Source: Aphis gossypii (taxonomy: Eukaryota; Arthropoda; Insecta; Hemiptera; Aphididae). Taken from it: 64,000 nt of DNA. A program made the position numbers and the translations under genes. The notes below the pieces were generated by a model. The model searched no databases and was not told the origin of the DNA. It saw only the letters and a list, made by a program, of their open reading frames with translations. The DNA lies in contig NC_065530.1 of assembly GCF_020184175.1 (NCBI RefSeq), forward strand, positions 69,851,260 to 69,915,259. The letters are read 5' to 3'. Below, in pieces: positions 10,991 through 22,447 of this stretch (its first letter is position 1; each line of letters opens with the position of its first letter).

Positions 10991-12191
10991 GTTAACTAAC
11001 TACATAGTTTTAAATTGAAACAAGCACATTTTCCAATGCAGACAAATCAATAGAAATGTCAAATGGTCGACAATACATTTTTCGAAACTTCCCGATTAGA
11101 TCATAATAAATAAGAATCTACATAATTGTTCACAAAATATGCCAGCTGCAATACTTGATAATGGTCGGTTCTATTTAAAATAAATAGATTTCATTTTACG
11201 GTAAGAGTATACATGTTTACAACCTTACAGGACACAGGTATGTTTTACAATAAATATATAGGTATAGGTATTTGTAAGAAACGTAATTTAAAAAAGATCA
11301 TTTTTAATAGCTAGTAATCTAATGGAAAAACGTAAATGGTCATTTTGTATATTATTTTCAATTGTCAGAGAAAGGTGTTTCGTTTGAATTTTAAAAATAA
11401 GATAAATTTTTACTATCGAATAAATTTACAATATATTTGTAGAAACAAAAATGTTGAAAACCTAATTTTCAATACAAATGTAATGAAATAACCTAGTGAC
11501 ATTGAATAACTTGTATTCGACAAGAGAAGGACTTCGAAGGAGTAAGGATGAATTTCATAATAGGTGTGAATATTCACTAGAATAGCTTATTTATAGTCGC
11601 AAAACAAAAATTATAAATAAATAAATTTTAACAAGCGAATAAATTAAATTTTATTATCGACGTTTGCTGCTAATACCTTTTGATACCTTTATAATAAATT
11701 TTTAATTTTACATCATTTTCTGGAGACATAGATTTATAGTATATTTCAAAATTAAACTTAAATGTTTACAAATGTGGTTGTGGATGTTTTGGTGCACAAT
11801 ATTCATAGGAAAATTTGAATTAAAACTTAATAGAAATATAATAGAATACTCTAATATTATTGCCACTTTGTACAATGTTTACACATTAAAAGAAGGACAT
11901 CGTTTGATTTTCTAAAATATGTGACTCAATGTTCAAAAAAAATGTCTTACTTTTTAATTGTAGGTAATTTGAGGTCAGTGTATAGCGTTTGGTTCGAAAC
12001 GTAAAAAGGGGGTTTTGTGATTAGACCTAATGTTTTGTTTTGGAGTACCTACTTAGATTTTTTTTTTTTAAACAGTGTAAAATCAAATAATTCATTTTTC
12101 CACAACATATTATGCTATGTATAATTTTGTTATATATTATTTTAATATGTTATGAACATAATACATTTTTCACTAAATTATCGTTTTCTCT
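10991..12191. other. AT-rich stretch within unit 1, no gene seen
   Basis: Low-complexity AT-rich sequence between the GC island and the NCBP1 exon-12 relic. A counterpart of NCBP1 exon 13 was looked for and not recognised, so it is probably deleted or too decayed to see. Confidence 0.4.
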
Positions 12192-12340
12192 TACAGTATA
12201 CCTGTAAAGGTAATGCAAATAAAATTTAGTTTGATCAGTTTTTTTCTCTCTCTTGTTTATCTTACGTTGTTCAACCATCTGTTCTGTAACACTGTCATCT
12301 TAATCTATTGGAACTTGCCACCAAACGTAGTTGATTACTA
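12192..12340 (-). pseudogene. Relic of NCBP1 exon 12
   Basis: On the plus strand this region matches 23195-23340: tatacctg at the splice edge, then tttgatcag, ccatctgttctgtaacactgtcatc, and ttggaacttgccaccaaacgtagttg. It therefore encodes, on the minus strand, the decayed counterpart of the FGGQVPMDVDD stretch of NCBP1. The codon for Val in MDVDD has become TAA, and length changes occur in the glutamate-rich part. It ends where unit 2 begins. Confidence 0.8.
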
Positions 12341-12542
12341 TAATTTATCCGTTATACTCGTTATGATTACAATACGCCTATAACATTCATAATAATAATA
12401 TTATTCTACTACGTAATCTTTGTAAACAAGTATAATTGTGCGTGCGCGCGCATATGTTTCCGTGTGTGTGTTTGTTCGAAGTGATGACCTTCATAGCTTC
12501 TACAAATAGTCTCCACTCTCCACAGTGGCACAGTAACGTTAA

Positions 12543-12644
12543 TCAGTTGTGTGTTTAATTTCAAGCCGGTACTACGCATCGTCTTCAGATTTTTTGCAAC
12601 AAACTTCAACGTCAGTTACAACAGTTTTCTTCGTAAATCCAAAG
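12543..12644 (+). promoter_or_regulatory. Candidate start site and non-coding first exon of FBPase B
   Basis: Conserved with 2560-2673. It starts with an initiator-like TCAGTT (12543-12548) and ends at a strong 5' splice site, atccaaag|gtaaga (GT at 12645-12646). The likely acceptor is tattatatag at 19552-19561, 56 bases before the ATG. This implies a roughly 6.9-kb first intron. Inference from conservation and signals. Confidence 0.5.
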
Positions 12645-15600
12645 GTAAGAACAAGACAAAGTTTTTTTATTAACTTTTTCCCTCTCTTTATACCACCGAC
12701 CGGACCGACCACCGTTTAATTATCATTGTGGGAGTGACGCTGGAATGACTGGTGAAGTATTCATAAAAATAAAAATAAATGTTTTTGTGAAATTCGCTAG
12801 AAAAAAATATATTTAAATTACTATTCTGTGTGGGTAGATAGTAGACGATCATATCTTTTTCATCTTCGCATAGTCGAAACGAAATTATTTGTACTGTAGC
12901 TTCTAACGCTGTTTTCATATACGTCTCAAGTCTGGTCTACATAAAGCAAATTAATTATTCACTTTAATAAGAATAATAAGCTTAATAAAAAGTTCAAAAG
13001 ACGGGTGATAAGGAAAATATTTAAATAAATGAGGTAGTTAGTGGAAAAAAACGTACAGCTGTTAGCAATAGTTTTAAAGCGTACGATAATGATTACACTT
13101 GGAATCGTGTCGTTTCTTTAAATTTATGGGTTTTTCTCTACCTAGACTTGAATACAATACACATTTATACATAAAATATATGTTTAAAAAACGACTATTG
13201 TTACTAGGTATCACAGTAGTAGTCTGTCTTGAAAGTAATAATAATGCATAATATATAGTCGATTATATTCCTATCTTTTTATGACACAATAATGAAGAAA
13301 CGAGAAAAGAAAATTTAAGCCTTACCTAAGGAGTAAGGACTGATAAAAATGACAATCATTTTTTTTTTTTTTTTTATTTCTCCAGTCATCTTTATATACA
13401 CTTTTCTCAATAATAAATAACTAAAAATTATTTTGTATATACCAATGAATATCAATGAATATTATTTTAAAATGTATATTAAAATTACATATTCCTATTT
13501 GTACGTTTCAACGTTTTATATGGAGTCGAATAGATGATAGTAATAAAAATAATATATTTACCAATTATAGCAAACACTTAAGTTTGGAAAACTATAATAT
13601 ATAATAGATCCAATGTATATAACGACGTTTTTTTTTATAGATTTACAGTTTGTACAAACTACAAACTGAACATTTTCCTCATTATATTTTACGAAACCTA
13701 TAAATCATAATTAAATTAATTATTACAATTCTGCATGCTTTGACCGTGAATGCACACCCGCGTTACAGTGACCTAACACCTTCTATTACAGTCAAGTGTC
13801 GTTGGGTAATATTGTAATAACATAATATAATATTCACAATTAGTATAATATCGTTAATCGTTCTATTATTTTAATTATTGTAATATGCCGCTGAACTGAA
13901 TTTAATTAATAATAAAACTTCAACTCTCCATTATGTTTTGTTTTAACCCCGTGTTTCCGAAAGTAAGCATTATTGTGCATCCCACTGGGGGCTTAAGGAT
14001 GATCTAAAGGTGTAATAGTAGTAAAGCTATATAGTTAAAATTGGTCAGGGAATGCAATATTTATATGTGTAATTAACGGGTGTATCCTGTTTTCACTGTT
14101 GAGCAAATTTAAATTCCCGCAAGATATATAGCATATAAAAATCACTCATTGGTATAGCAACGTAACTTACAACACGAAAATAATACACTAGTACGCAAGT
14201 TTCTACAAAAAAAAAAAATTATAACGATACAAATGTCTTTCCTGTAACATTTATACTTAAGACTAATAACTCAGTAGTTGATCTGGTTAAAATTTGTTTG
14301 TTTTTTTGAGTTTTAAATGTTTTGTATTGTAAAAGATAAATATCAATGGAACATAAATACTATTTTTAAATCTACGAACTGTAAAAAATTATGTCAATCT
14401 TTATCGCAATAATTAAAAGTTCCATCCTTTTATCATACATTTATACTATCTCTATTTGTTTCAAAACTTCTATACTAGTTTATTAGGTAGGTAATACTAG
14501 GTAGGTAGATGAAAATATAACAATCTCATTTAAATCGTCATTTTCATTGCTATTAATGTTTACATCAATCAAACCCAAAATAATATGAATTTAAATATGT
14601 ACTATAACTATAACACTTATAATTCGAGTGGAAACTTACTTTCAAATGCATTTTTGTTTATGCAGTAACTTACTTAAATGATTGGCGAAAGAAAAAATAG
14701 TTTGGAAGCATCTTTTAATCGAATTTGGATATTATTAAACGCATATACTTTCAATTCATACTGTATACTGTTTATAAATCCATATTTTTATATATTTTCT
14801 AATATAAGATCATATTTTGCAATTTTTTCTATATGTATACCTAAATGTTAGTTTTAAATGACTAATGAGTTTAAACAAAAAAAAAAAAAAAAAACATTAA
14901 AAATCACCTATAACATCATGGCAAGTATACTACACAATACGTTTGTAGGATTTAACGCTTTAGTTGTTTTACATGTATTTAATATTTTATTTATATTTTA
15001 GTATAATTTATTTTTTGCTTATACAATATGTTTAACGGTTTTTTGTGCTAAATCAAAAATGGTTTATAAAGTAACAGAAACATTATCAGGAGCTTTTTAA
15101 CCGACAAAATTAACAAAGATGGAAATAAGAAAATATATTATTAATAATATTATTATATAACCTACTTATATACCTTATCTAATATCTTTCGAAATCTAAA
15201 ACTTATAGGAATCAAAAATTATCTACAAATCCTATTAGTTATACACAAAATTCGTAAATCAGTTAATTAAAAAAAAAAAATAATAATTATATTTTCATTC
15301 CTTGTTATGGATTCAAATTCAAATTAAACTGGGACGATATAATATGATATACTTAATTGTAATTATTTTTGGAGGCTTGCTTTATGATAATATTGTTTAC
15401 CAAAGTGGCTGGCTGAAGAAAAAAAGTTAGGTAAAGGTATTGTATCACTAATGTATCGTTTACACTATGATCTATTACTGTATGGTAGGTATTATTCTTA
15501 ATATATACATATTATGCAGACTAGCAGACTATAATTCTCATAATAATGTATCACTACGAAGTAATATCGTTTCATTAAATTGTTGTTCAAGGTGTTTGAA

Positions 15601-18600
15601 ATGCCATCGATAACCTATATATGTATATAGTTTACAGTCAAATGAAAATCTAATCAAGAGTTAAATGAACACATTCCGACAGAATTATTATCAGAAATTC
15701 GAGCTTGTAAACAATATATAGCAGTAAATAGTAATGATGTACACAACTTTGTTTATAATCTATATGTACATATTGTACGCAGAATGATTATTTTAATGAC
15801 ATTGATCGATCGTCAATAATAGCATTAAGTTTATTTTAATATTTTATAAAAGCTTTTAAATTATTGTTTATATATTCAAATATAACTATCAATAAAAATC
15901 ATTACGCTTCTTAAGTATCTATAAAAAAAAAAAAAAAATAATAATCCGTCATTAAATTATTACATTATATAATATATTATATCATATACTTTAACTCAGC
16001 CTTATTTTTATTAATTGTTGATGAATTATCCTACACATTATTAGTAGAGATATTGACTGATTCACCCAGCTCCTTGAATACTTTAAACTTAATATGTGTT
16101 TGTGTGTGTGTGTGTGTCGTATATATTTAACATAAGTAATTTAGGCATATATACCTACTATGTATTATAGACCGAAGCGATCACAAATCATGTTGTACAG
16201 TAAATTATATAGCTCGTTATTGTACTATGCATTTTGAACCATAGTCCACCATACTATTATAATAGTTGTTTACAAAATTATTATCAAAAAAATAAAAAAT
16301 GTCTACTGAGTATATTATCATTACAATTATCTATTATTAAAAATATTAAACTGACATCTTTTTATAGTATAGTAATTAAATCATGGTTTATATAAGTGTA
16401 TAGTATATTAGTATTATTACTCCAATGCGATAAGTCACGCACATTATTCATATACATTATAGTATTCAAGAATTTATGTGTAAGTATATGGAAAAGAAAA
16501 TAATTATTAAAAAATTTCTAAGAAGATAGTTATTTAGAATTAAAGTTTTAATCTTAGTCTAAGTAATGTAAAAATAAAATATGTAATAACAATCTGCTTC
16601 CACGTATACTCGTCACTATAGTCACTATCGAATCTGTAGCTTAAAAAATCATACAATGTGATCGTTGCTCGTTGATATAGTTACCAGTACCTAATTCTCT
16701 TGGATGTTATGCGTTGTGTCCTTATGTCATGGCTAGTATATAATATTCTAAATAAATTCACGATTTACTACTGACGCATATTGTGTATACAATATATTTT
16801 TTAATCATTTTTACAGAAAAGTTATTTTAGGGACTATATAATTTACTTAGCTTTTAATTAAATAATAATATAATATTCTATAGAAAACAGGCTCCAAAAG
16901 AATGACTGTTGGAATTCGAATAAATTCAGAAATTATTAATATACTGAAACTTATTTGTATAATATAATACATTTATTATTAATTTATACGTCATAATATG
17001 CAATATGTATATTACATACAATATACAATCACATACTTTTTTGGGATATTGTTCGTAAACTGTTTACCGAATTTCACTAAATATTATACGATTTTATAAT
17101 ACGAGGTAGGTTGGTATATGCATCTTATATAGGTATACCCTATACCTATATATTTATTAATAAATATTATATTTTATACAGACTATGCATTTAACGGGCT
17201 AAAAACTCCTGAACAATCTACTCTATAAATAGTATATTCAAGCAATTACTAAAAGTTGATAAGTTCGAAATAGTATAAAGGATATAAGATTTATATAGGA
17301 TATACCACTCATCCTTACTAGGTACTAATTCTTCTCTCTTCACTTCGTACTACTCATATACATTATGTAACACGTAACCTAGATGTTTTATTTATTTATT
17401 TTTTTAGTTCGGATGATAGTTCCTTACTCGTAACTCCTTATATGTTTATAGTCTATACGTATACATATTTATTATTGAAACGCGTATCAGTGTATTTTAC
17501 ATTCAGTATACGTTCAAAAATTCTTAGTAAATAATAATATAGAAAGATTATTTTAACATGTATATGTCTTATGGCTGGGGGTCATCTGTTAATTTGTGCG
17601 ACACCTAGAATGTTACAAGTTGAGACAGTGATTGTTTATAGCAACCGAAGTCATAATAAATTATTGAAGTGTTGAGAATGTAGTATAAAGCTAAAAAATA
17701 AAAAAACCATTGTCATATTATAAAATACTATAGATATAAGGATCAAACTGAATGTACCTACTTGAGAGAATTCAGATATATTTTCCCAATGTAGCTCTTA
17801 TGATGGTTATATAAAATATAAGTGATGACTAGTGGCATCACATAGGTACGTATATATTTTTGAGATTATGCATGCATTTAGCTTTTTAGCTATTTCGTGA
17901 AGGTGACAATATTTTATTTTTGGTTTTTCATAGGCTTTTTCTTGTGTTTTTTTTTTTTTGATATACAGTTTCATTGTTTATCAATTTAAAATATTTAACA
18001 CAAGTTTTTCATCGTCATCATGATTCAAAATGCTGTCGTAAGCTTTTTGATGTGAAACATCTTATGGCGTGGTACGGTAATGAGACCGACTGTGGCGTGA
18101 CGATATATATATCTATATTTAGCCAAAATAAGGCACTGAACAGAATAAAATAAAACATTTTTCGGAGAAAATATCGATACAAAAATTCATTAACCAATCA
18201 ATATTATACATACTTGAATTAATCTTATCTACTATTGTCTATTACCTACCCTTGTGTTTTAAAACCGTGTCTTTACTTTTTTATTTTTTGTTAAGAACTT
18301 AATACGTTACGTTTTATTTTTTGCACTTATTGGTATATAATATTTACTAAAGTATCGTCGCCTTCTTATAATTATTAATTAATTATTTACTGAATGTCTG
18401 CATGTGACATGTTTGTGCTTTGTATGAATATTTAATTAAGAAAAACAGTTTTGGGAATCCATGGGAATATACCTAATAACACATGCAATTAAGTTATTCA
18501 AAAACAATGAATGACAATTCTAACTACATATACTCATAAAAAGTTACTATAGGTCTATAGAGTTACACTCTACTTATTTTTTAATTCCAATATGAAAATT

Positions 18601-19561
18601 ATAAGAAACCTGCTTGTATTACATTTTTAAGTTTTTTGACCAAGCATACATTTATTATTATTATTTTTAGAAAAATTCTTATCTTCGTTTTTTAAATCAT
18701 TCCTGATTATTTTTAAAGGTATTGAGAATTATTGTTTACTCTGAAGTCTGAAATAAAAATACCATCAAATTCGTACACACACACATCAATAAATACATCA
18801 TTATTGTAAAATCAATACATATATTCCTCGCTTCACTCAAAATGTAATATAGTTATATAATTACCAATATGGCTGTATTTAAGAACTGACTACATAATAT
18901 AAGATGACATATTAACAAGTTATCATTAACATAAAATCTAGATTATTTTTGTTGGTTATAATTTATGACGTTCATCAATATTTTAATTATCAAAGATAAT
19001 TATATAATTCCAAAATTAATTAAAATATTATAAAAAATAAAGGAAATAAACCGAACCGTTATTGAAAAATTAATTCACAATCGATTCTTATTTATTTTTC
19101 TTACCTTTGCTCTATCGCTCGAGTTCTAATTAAACGCTATTGACATCACGCATCGCGCTTTTTTTTTAATTTTTTCAGTATTAGTATGTAAAACCAGTAC
19201 CTATATAAATATATATAAAAATTGTATAGGTGTCGAGATGATACATTGTCAGAATGTCAGCCGCAAAAAAATAAAAAATTATTTTTAAACAATAAATGTC
19301 GCGATCCACGGTGGGTCTACGGTGGTTTACCACGTTTTACGGTAATATACTATATTATATCGATTAAATAAATAAAATTAAATACCCAAGTATAAATATT
19401 AAATAAATCCGTTACGATTTATAACTATATACAATAACGATTAAACATAAATCGTACACGTAAATATACAATGTGCGGGTTAATGTAATGCGATCGACGA
19501 TAGGTACCAAAATACCAATTAATAATTACGTGATTTCTAATGTTTTCTCAATATTATATAG
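12645..19561 (+). other. Probable first intron of FBPase B
   Basis: Nearly 7 kb of AT-rich sequence without a supported gene. It holds conserved blocks shared with unit 1 (13725-14030, 16595-16690, 19040-19080, 19285-19350), a (TG)n tract at 16101-16117, and one copy of a dispersed repeat at 18799-18845. Small open frames are not supported. Confidence 0.5.
18799..18845. repeat. Dispersed repeat, copy 1 of 3
   Basis: About 47 bases starting cattattgtaaaatcaata and ending ctcaaaat. It resembles 34899-34946 and 54713-54760, all in the same orientation. Probably part of a moderately repetitive element; family not identified. Confidence 0.55.
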
Positions 19562-19617
19562 ATTATCTCGGCGTACGTCCGATACCTAAAGCACCGCGTT
19601 TGAAACCCGTCTACACG

Positions 19618-22215
19618 ATGTCAGACCAGCAGCAGTACGAGCCACCGGCTTTCGACTCGAACTGCATGACGCTCACGCGGTACGTGTTGGCTCAACAGAA
19701 AAAAGTGCCGTCGGCCACAGGAGACCTGACCCAACTGTTGACCAGCATTCAGACGGCTGTCAAGGCGGTCAGCTCGGCCGTGCGAAGGGCCGGACTGACG
19801 CATCTGTAAGTATAATAATAATATCGGGTCTATTTCATTCGAGTGACGGTCATATTATTCATATAATCTATAATCGTCCAACGACCAGTAAACGACAATA
19901 ATAATAATTGAAATTTAAATGTTAATTGAAACAACATTTGTTAATCGTGTGTTAATCGACTTGACAAACGTTTGTTGACGTTTACAATACACACGCCTAA
20001 TTCACAACTGACATCGCGTGTGTGTATAGGTACGGCATGGACGGGTCCACTAACGTGCAGGGCGAAGACGTCAAAAAGTTGGACGTGCTGAGCAACGAAC
20101 TGTTCATCAACATGTTGGCCTCGTCCTTTACGGTGCACATGATGGTCAGCGAAGAAAACGAGACTGTGATAGAGGTACGTTATACGTCCTTATACCGTGT
20201 TAAACGACGTTTTTACGATTACAACTCTTTTACACAACTGCAGCCGACGGTGTTATCGTCGTGTTTTCTCAGTATATTAATTATTCGTTCGATCTAACGA
20301 GGGTATGTATGCCTAAGATTTGTAGTGAGTCTTATAGAAAATATAAGACTCACTAGTAGTGATTTCGGCACGCGTAGAAGTTGCTTATGTTTTTTTTTTG
20401 CGTGTACACAATTCATTTTTCATCTATTACTTTTAACGGGTGTAATGTGTAGCAGGGTTGTTTTTATTGACGTTTAAAACTGTAAAATGCTACACAATAG
20501 CCTATTTTGATGGAAAGCATTCGATTCGCCAACAGAATATCTGATTAGGTAGCTTTTATTTTATTTTTTTCAGATTGAGACTGAAAAACGCGGTAAATAC
20601 GTTGTGTGTTTTGACCCTCTGGACGGTTCGTCCAACATCGATTGCCTCGTGTCCATCGGTTCAATATTTGGAATATTCAAGTACCTATACTCACGATTTA
20701 ATATCATTTTATTAATAACTACCCGCCTAATCATTGTACTCGTGCATAACATTATCCACGTGGGCACGGCCGTTTTCGACCAAAAACGTACCCTTTTCTA
20801 TATAATGATCGGTCTTGGTGCATACTACACATAGATATACTTTTATGCGTGGTAGTTGCTATCAAATCGAAATCAAACTCGACGATCGCCTTTCAAATAA
20901 TTGATGAAAAATATTATACTCGTGCATATAGATTTTAATTATTTTTCGATATGTATAACATAAAGTACCTACTATATATTAGACTTTTTTGAGATTGGTC
21001 GAAGGGTACGTTATTAAGTGAAGGGTAGATACGTTTTTGGTCGAAAAGGATCTTGTTCGAATTTACTATTATTAATTCCTATTTCTTGTCATCGAGTTTT
21101 TAATTCATTTGAGAAATGAATCAATACTTAATGAATACTAAATGTGCTTTAAAAAAGACAGTATGTAGAGTTATAACCATCAATTGTATGCTCTTTACTT
21201 CTCAGTATAAAAACAAACTGATGCATATAGGTATTATTATATAATGAAATAATTTATTCTTTACTGAAATATCGTATTCATAATCAATTGCATACTTAGA
21301 TCTTTTTCAAGGGGAGGGGTTATTGATAATATTAAATCAAATACCTAAACAATAAACATAATGATTTAATTCACAGAAAAACCGACGAGAGCAACGAGAC
21401 AAAAGTAGAAAATGCCTTTCAACCCGGTAGGAACATGGTAGCCGCCGGTTATGCTCTTTATGGCAGTGCAACAATGATGGTGTTGGCGCTGGGCAAAGGG
21501 AGCGGAGTCAATGGGTTTATGTTAGATCCGGTAAGTGTTCGAGATAATAATATATAACATAAATTTGAATATTGTTAATAGAGTGAGACTATTTAACCAC
21601 GAATCTCATTATAACAGTCGATTGGTGAGTTTTTGTTGACTGATAGCAACATCAAAATACCCAGCAAGGGAAATATCTACAGCATCAATGAAGGGTACTC
21701 GCATTTGTGGGACAAGTCCGTAACAGAATATGTGAGGAGGAAAAAAGATCCGGGGGTAATTTTGTGCAGCCGTATTAAATTATAATTTACTTTATAAATT
21801 ATAACAAATATATTTTAATGGTTCTTTCCCTTTTTTTAGTGTGGTAAACCGTACGGTGCCAGGTATGTTGGCTCGATGGTTGCAGATGTACACCGTACAT
21901 TGAAGTATGGAGGTATATTCATGTACCCGGCCACAAAACAATCACCAAATGGCAAGGTATGATTTAATAAAACTACAATAATGTAAATAATTTATTATTA
22001 CGAGTCGGCTAATGAATTTTACATTATTATACTAGTTACGGTTATTATACGAAGGAAACCCAATGGCTTACATAATCGAGGAAGCAGGTGGAATAGCGAG
22101 CAATGGTAAAATACCAATTTTGGACCTACAACCCACAGCACTGCATCAGAGAACCCCAGTATTTTTAGGCTCCAAAGATGACGTCAACGAATTGTTAGAA
22201 ATATATCAATCATAA
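19618..22215 (+). CDS. Fructose-1,6-bisphosphatase, copy B (canonical)
   Basis: Seven exons: 19618-19805, 20030-20174, 20574-20680, 21377-21530, 21618-21755, 21840-21956, 22036-22215. All introns are GT-AG and the exons join into 342 residues. The enzyme removes the 1-phosphate of fructose-1,6-bisphosphate in gluconeogenesis. Key residues are in place: KKLD (Asp81, human Asp74), SEE (Glu104/Glu105, human 97/98), FDPLDGSSN (human Asp118/Asp121), NEGY, ARY, GKLRLLYE (Glu289, human 280). The AMP site keeps Thr-Gly and the Lys-Tyr pair (human 112/113) but has Asp for Glu29 and Lys for Arg140, so inhibition by AMP may differ. Exon phases equal those of copy A, confirming tandem duplication. It is convergent with NCBP1, with 232 bp between the two stops. 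Confidence 0.96.
20324..20356. repeat. Perfect 13-bp hairpin in FBPase B intron 2
   Basis: The arms tagtgagtcttat and ataagactcacta enclose a 7-base loop (agaaaat). It is absent from the corresponding intron of copy A, so it is newer than the duplication or lost in A. Confidence 0.7.
20773..21047. mobile_element. MITE-like element in FBPase B intron 3
   Basis: A perfect 18-base inverted repeat, ttttcgaccaaaaacgta (20773-20790) and its complement (21030-21047), bounds 275 bp. Degenerate internal echoes (atcggtcttgg, gattggtcgaaggg) lie inside. The corresponding intron of copy A lacks it. No target duplication was recognised, so the superfamily is undecided. Confidence 0.6.
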
Positions 22216-22291
22216 TGCATATTATATTTTTTGTAAGAAATTTATTATACAAAAAAGATTGAACGTAAAATGTTGTAAATGTAATAGTAAT

Positions 22292-22297
22292 AATAAA
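22292..22297 (+). terminator. Poly(A) signal of FBPase B
   Basis: AATAAA 77 bases after the stop codon, followed by a T-rich stretch. The equivalent of this segment is missing in copy A. Confidence 0.7.
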
Positions 22298-22332
22298 ACT
22301 TTCTTTTTCTTTTTTTTAACTATTGCCAATTG

Positions 22333-22338
22333 TTTAAT
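22333..22338 (-). terminator. Possible poly(A) signal of NCBP1
   Basis: On the minus strand this is ATTAAA, 110 bases past the NCBP1 stop. No AATAAA is nearer. If used, the NCBP1 and FBPase B transcripts end almost on top of each other. Confidence 0.4.
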
Positions 22339-22447
22339 TATTTAAATATAATCGACACTGATATAGAGTACAAGTAATCAAATGAATAAATAATTTTAAG
22401 GTAACTTAAAATATAATATTATGTTGTAAGAACACAAATACTAGCAC

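Larger units (their letters stand above)
2334..12340 (+). repeat. Tandem segmental duplication, unit 1
   Basis: Unit 1 of an old tandem duplication. Its left edge near 2334 (ataatttatcc) matches unit 2 at about 12341. Collinear similarity then includes 2400-2690 with 12390-12670, 3270-4050 with 13725-14030, 5240-5330 with 16595-16690, 6245-6310 with 19285-19350, the whole FBPase gene, and 9613-9905 with 22557-22795. Unit 1 ends in a decayed copy of NCBP1 exon 12 at about 12192-12340. The similarity was read by eye, so edges are approximate to tens of bases. Confidence 0.8.
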
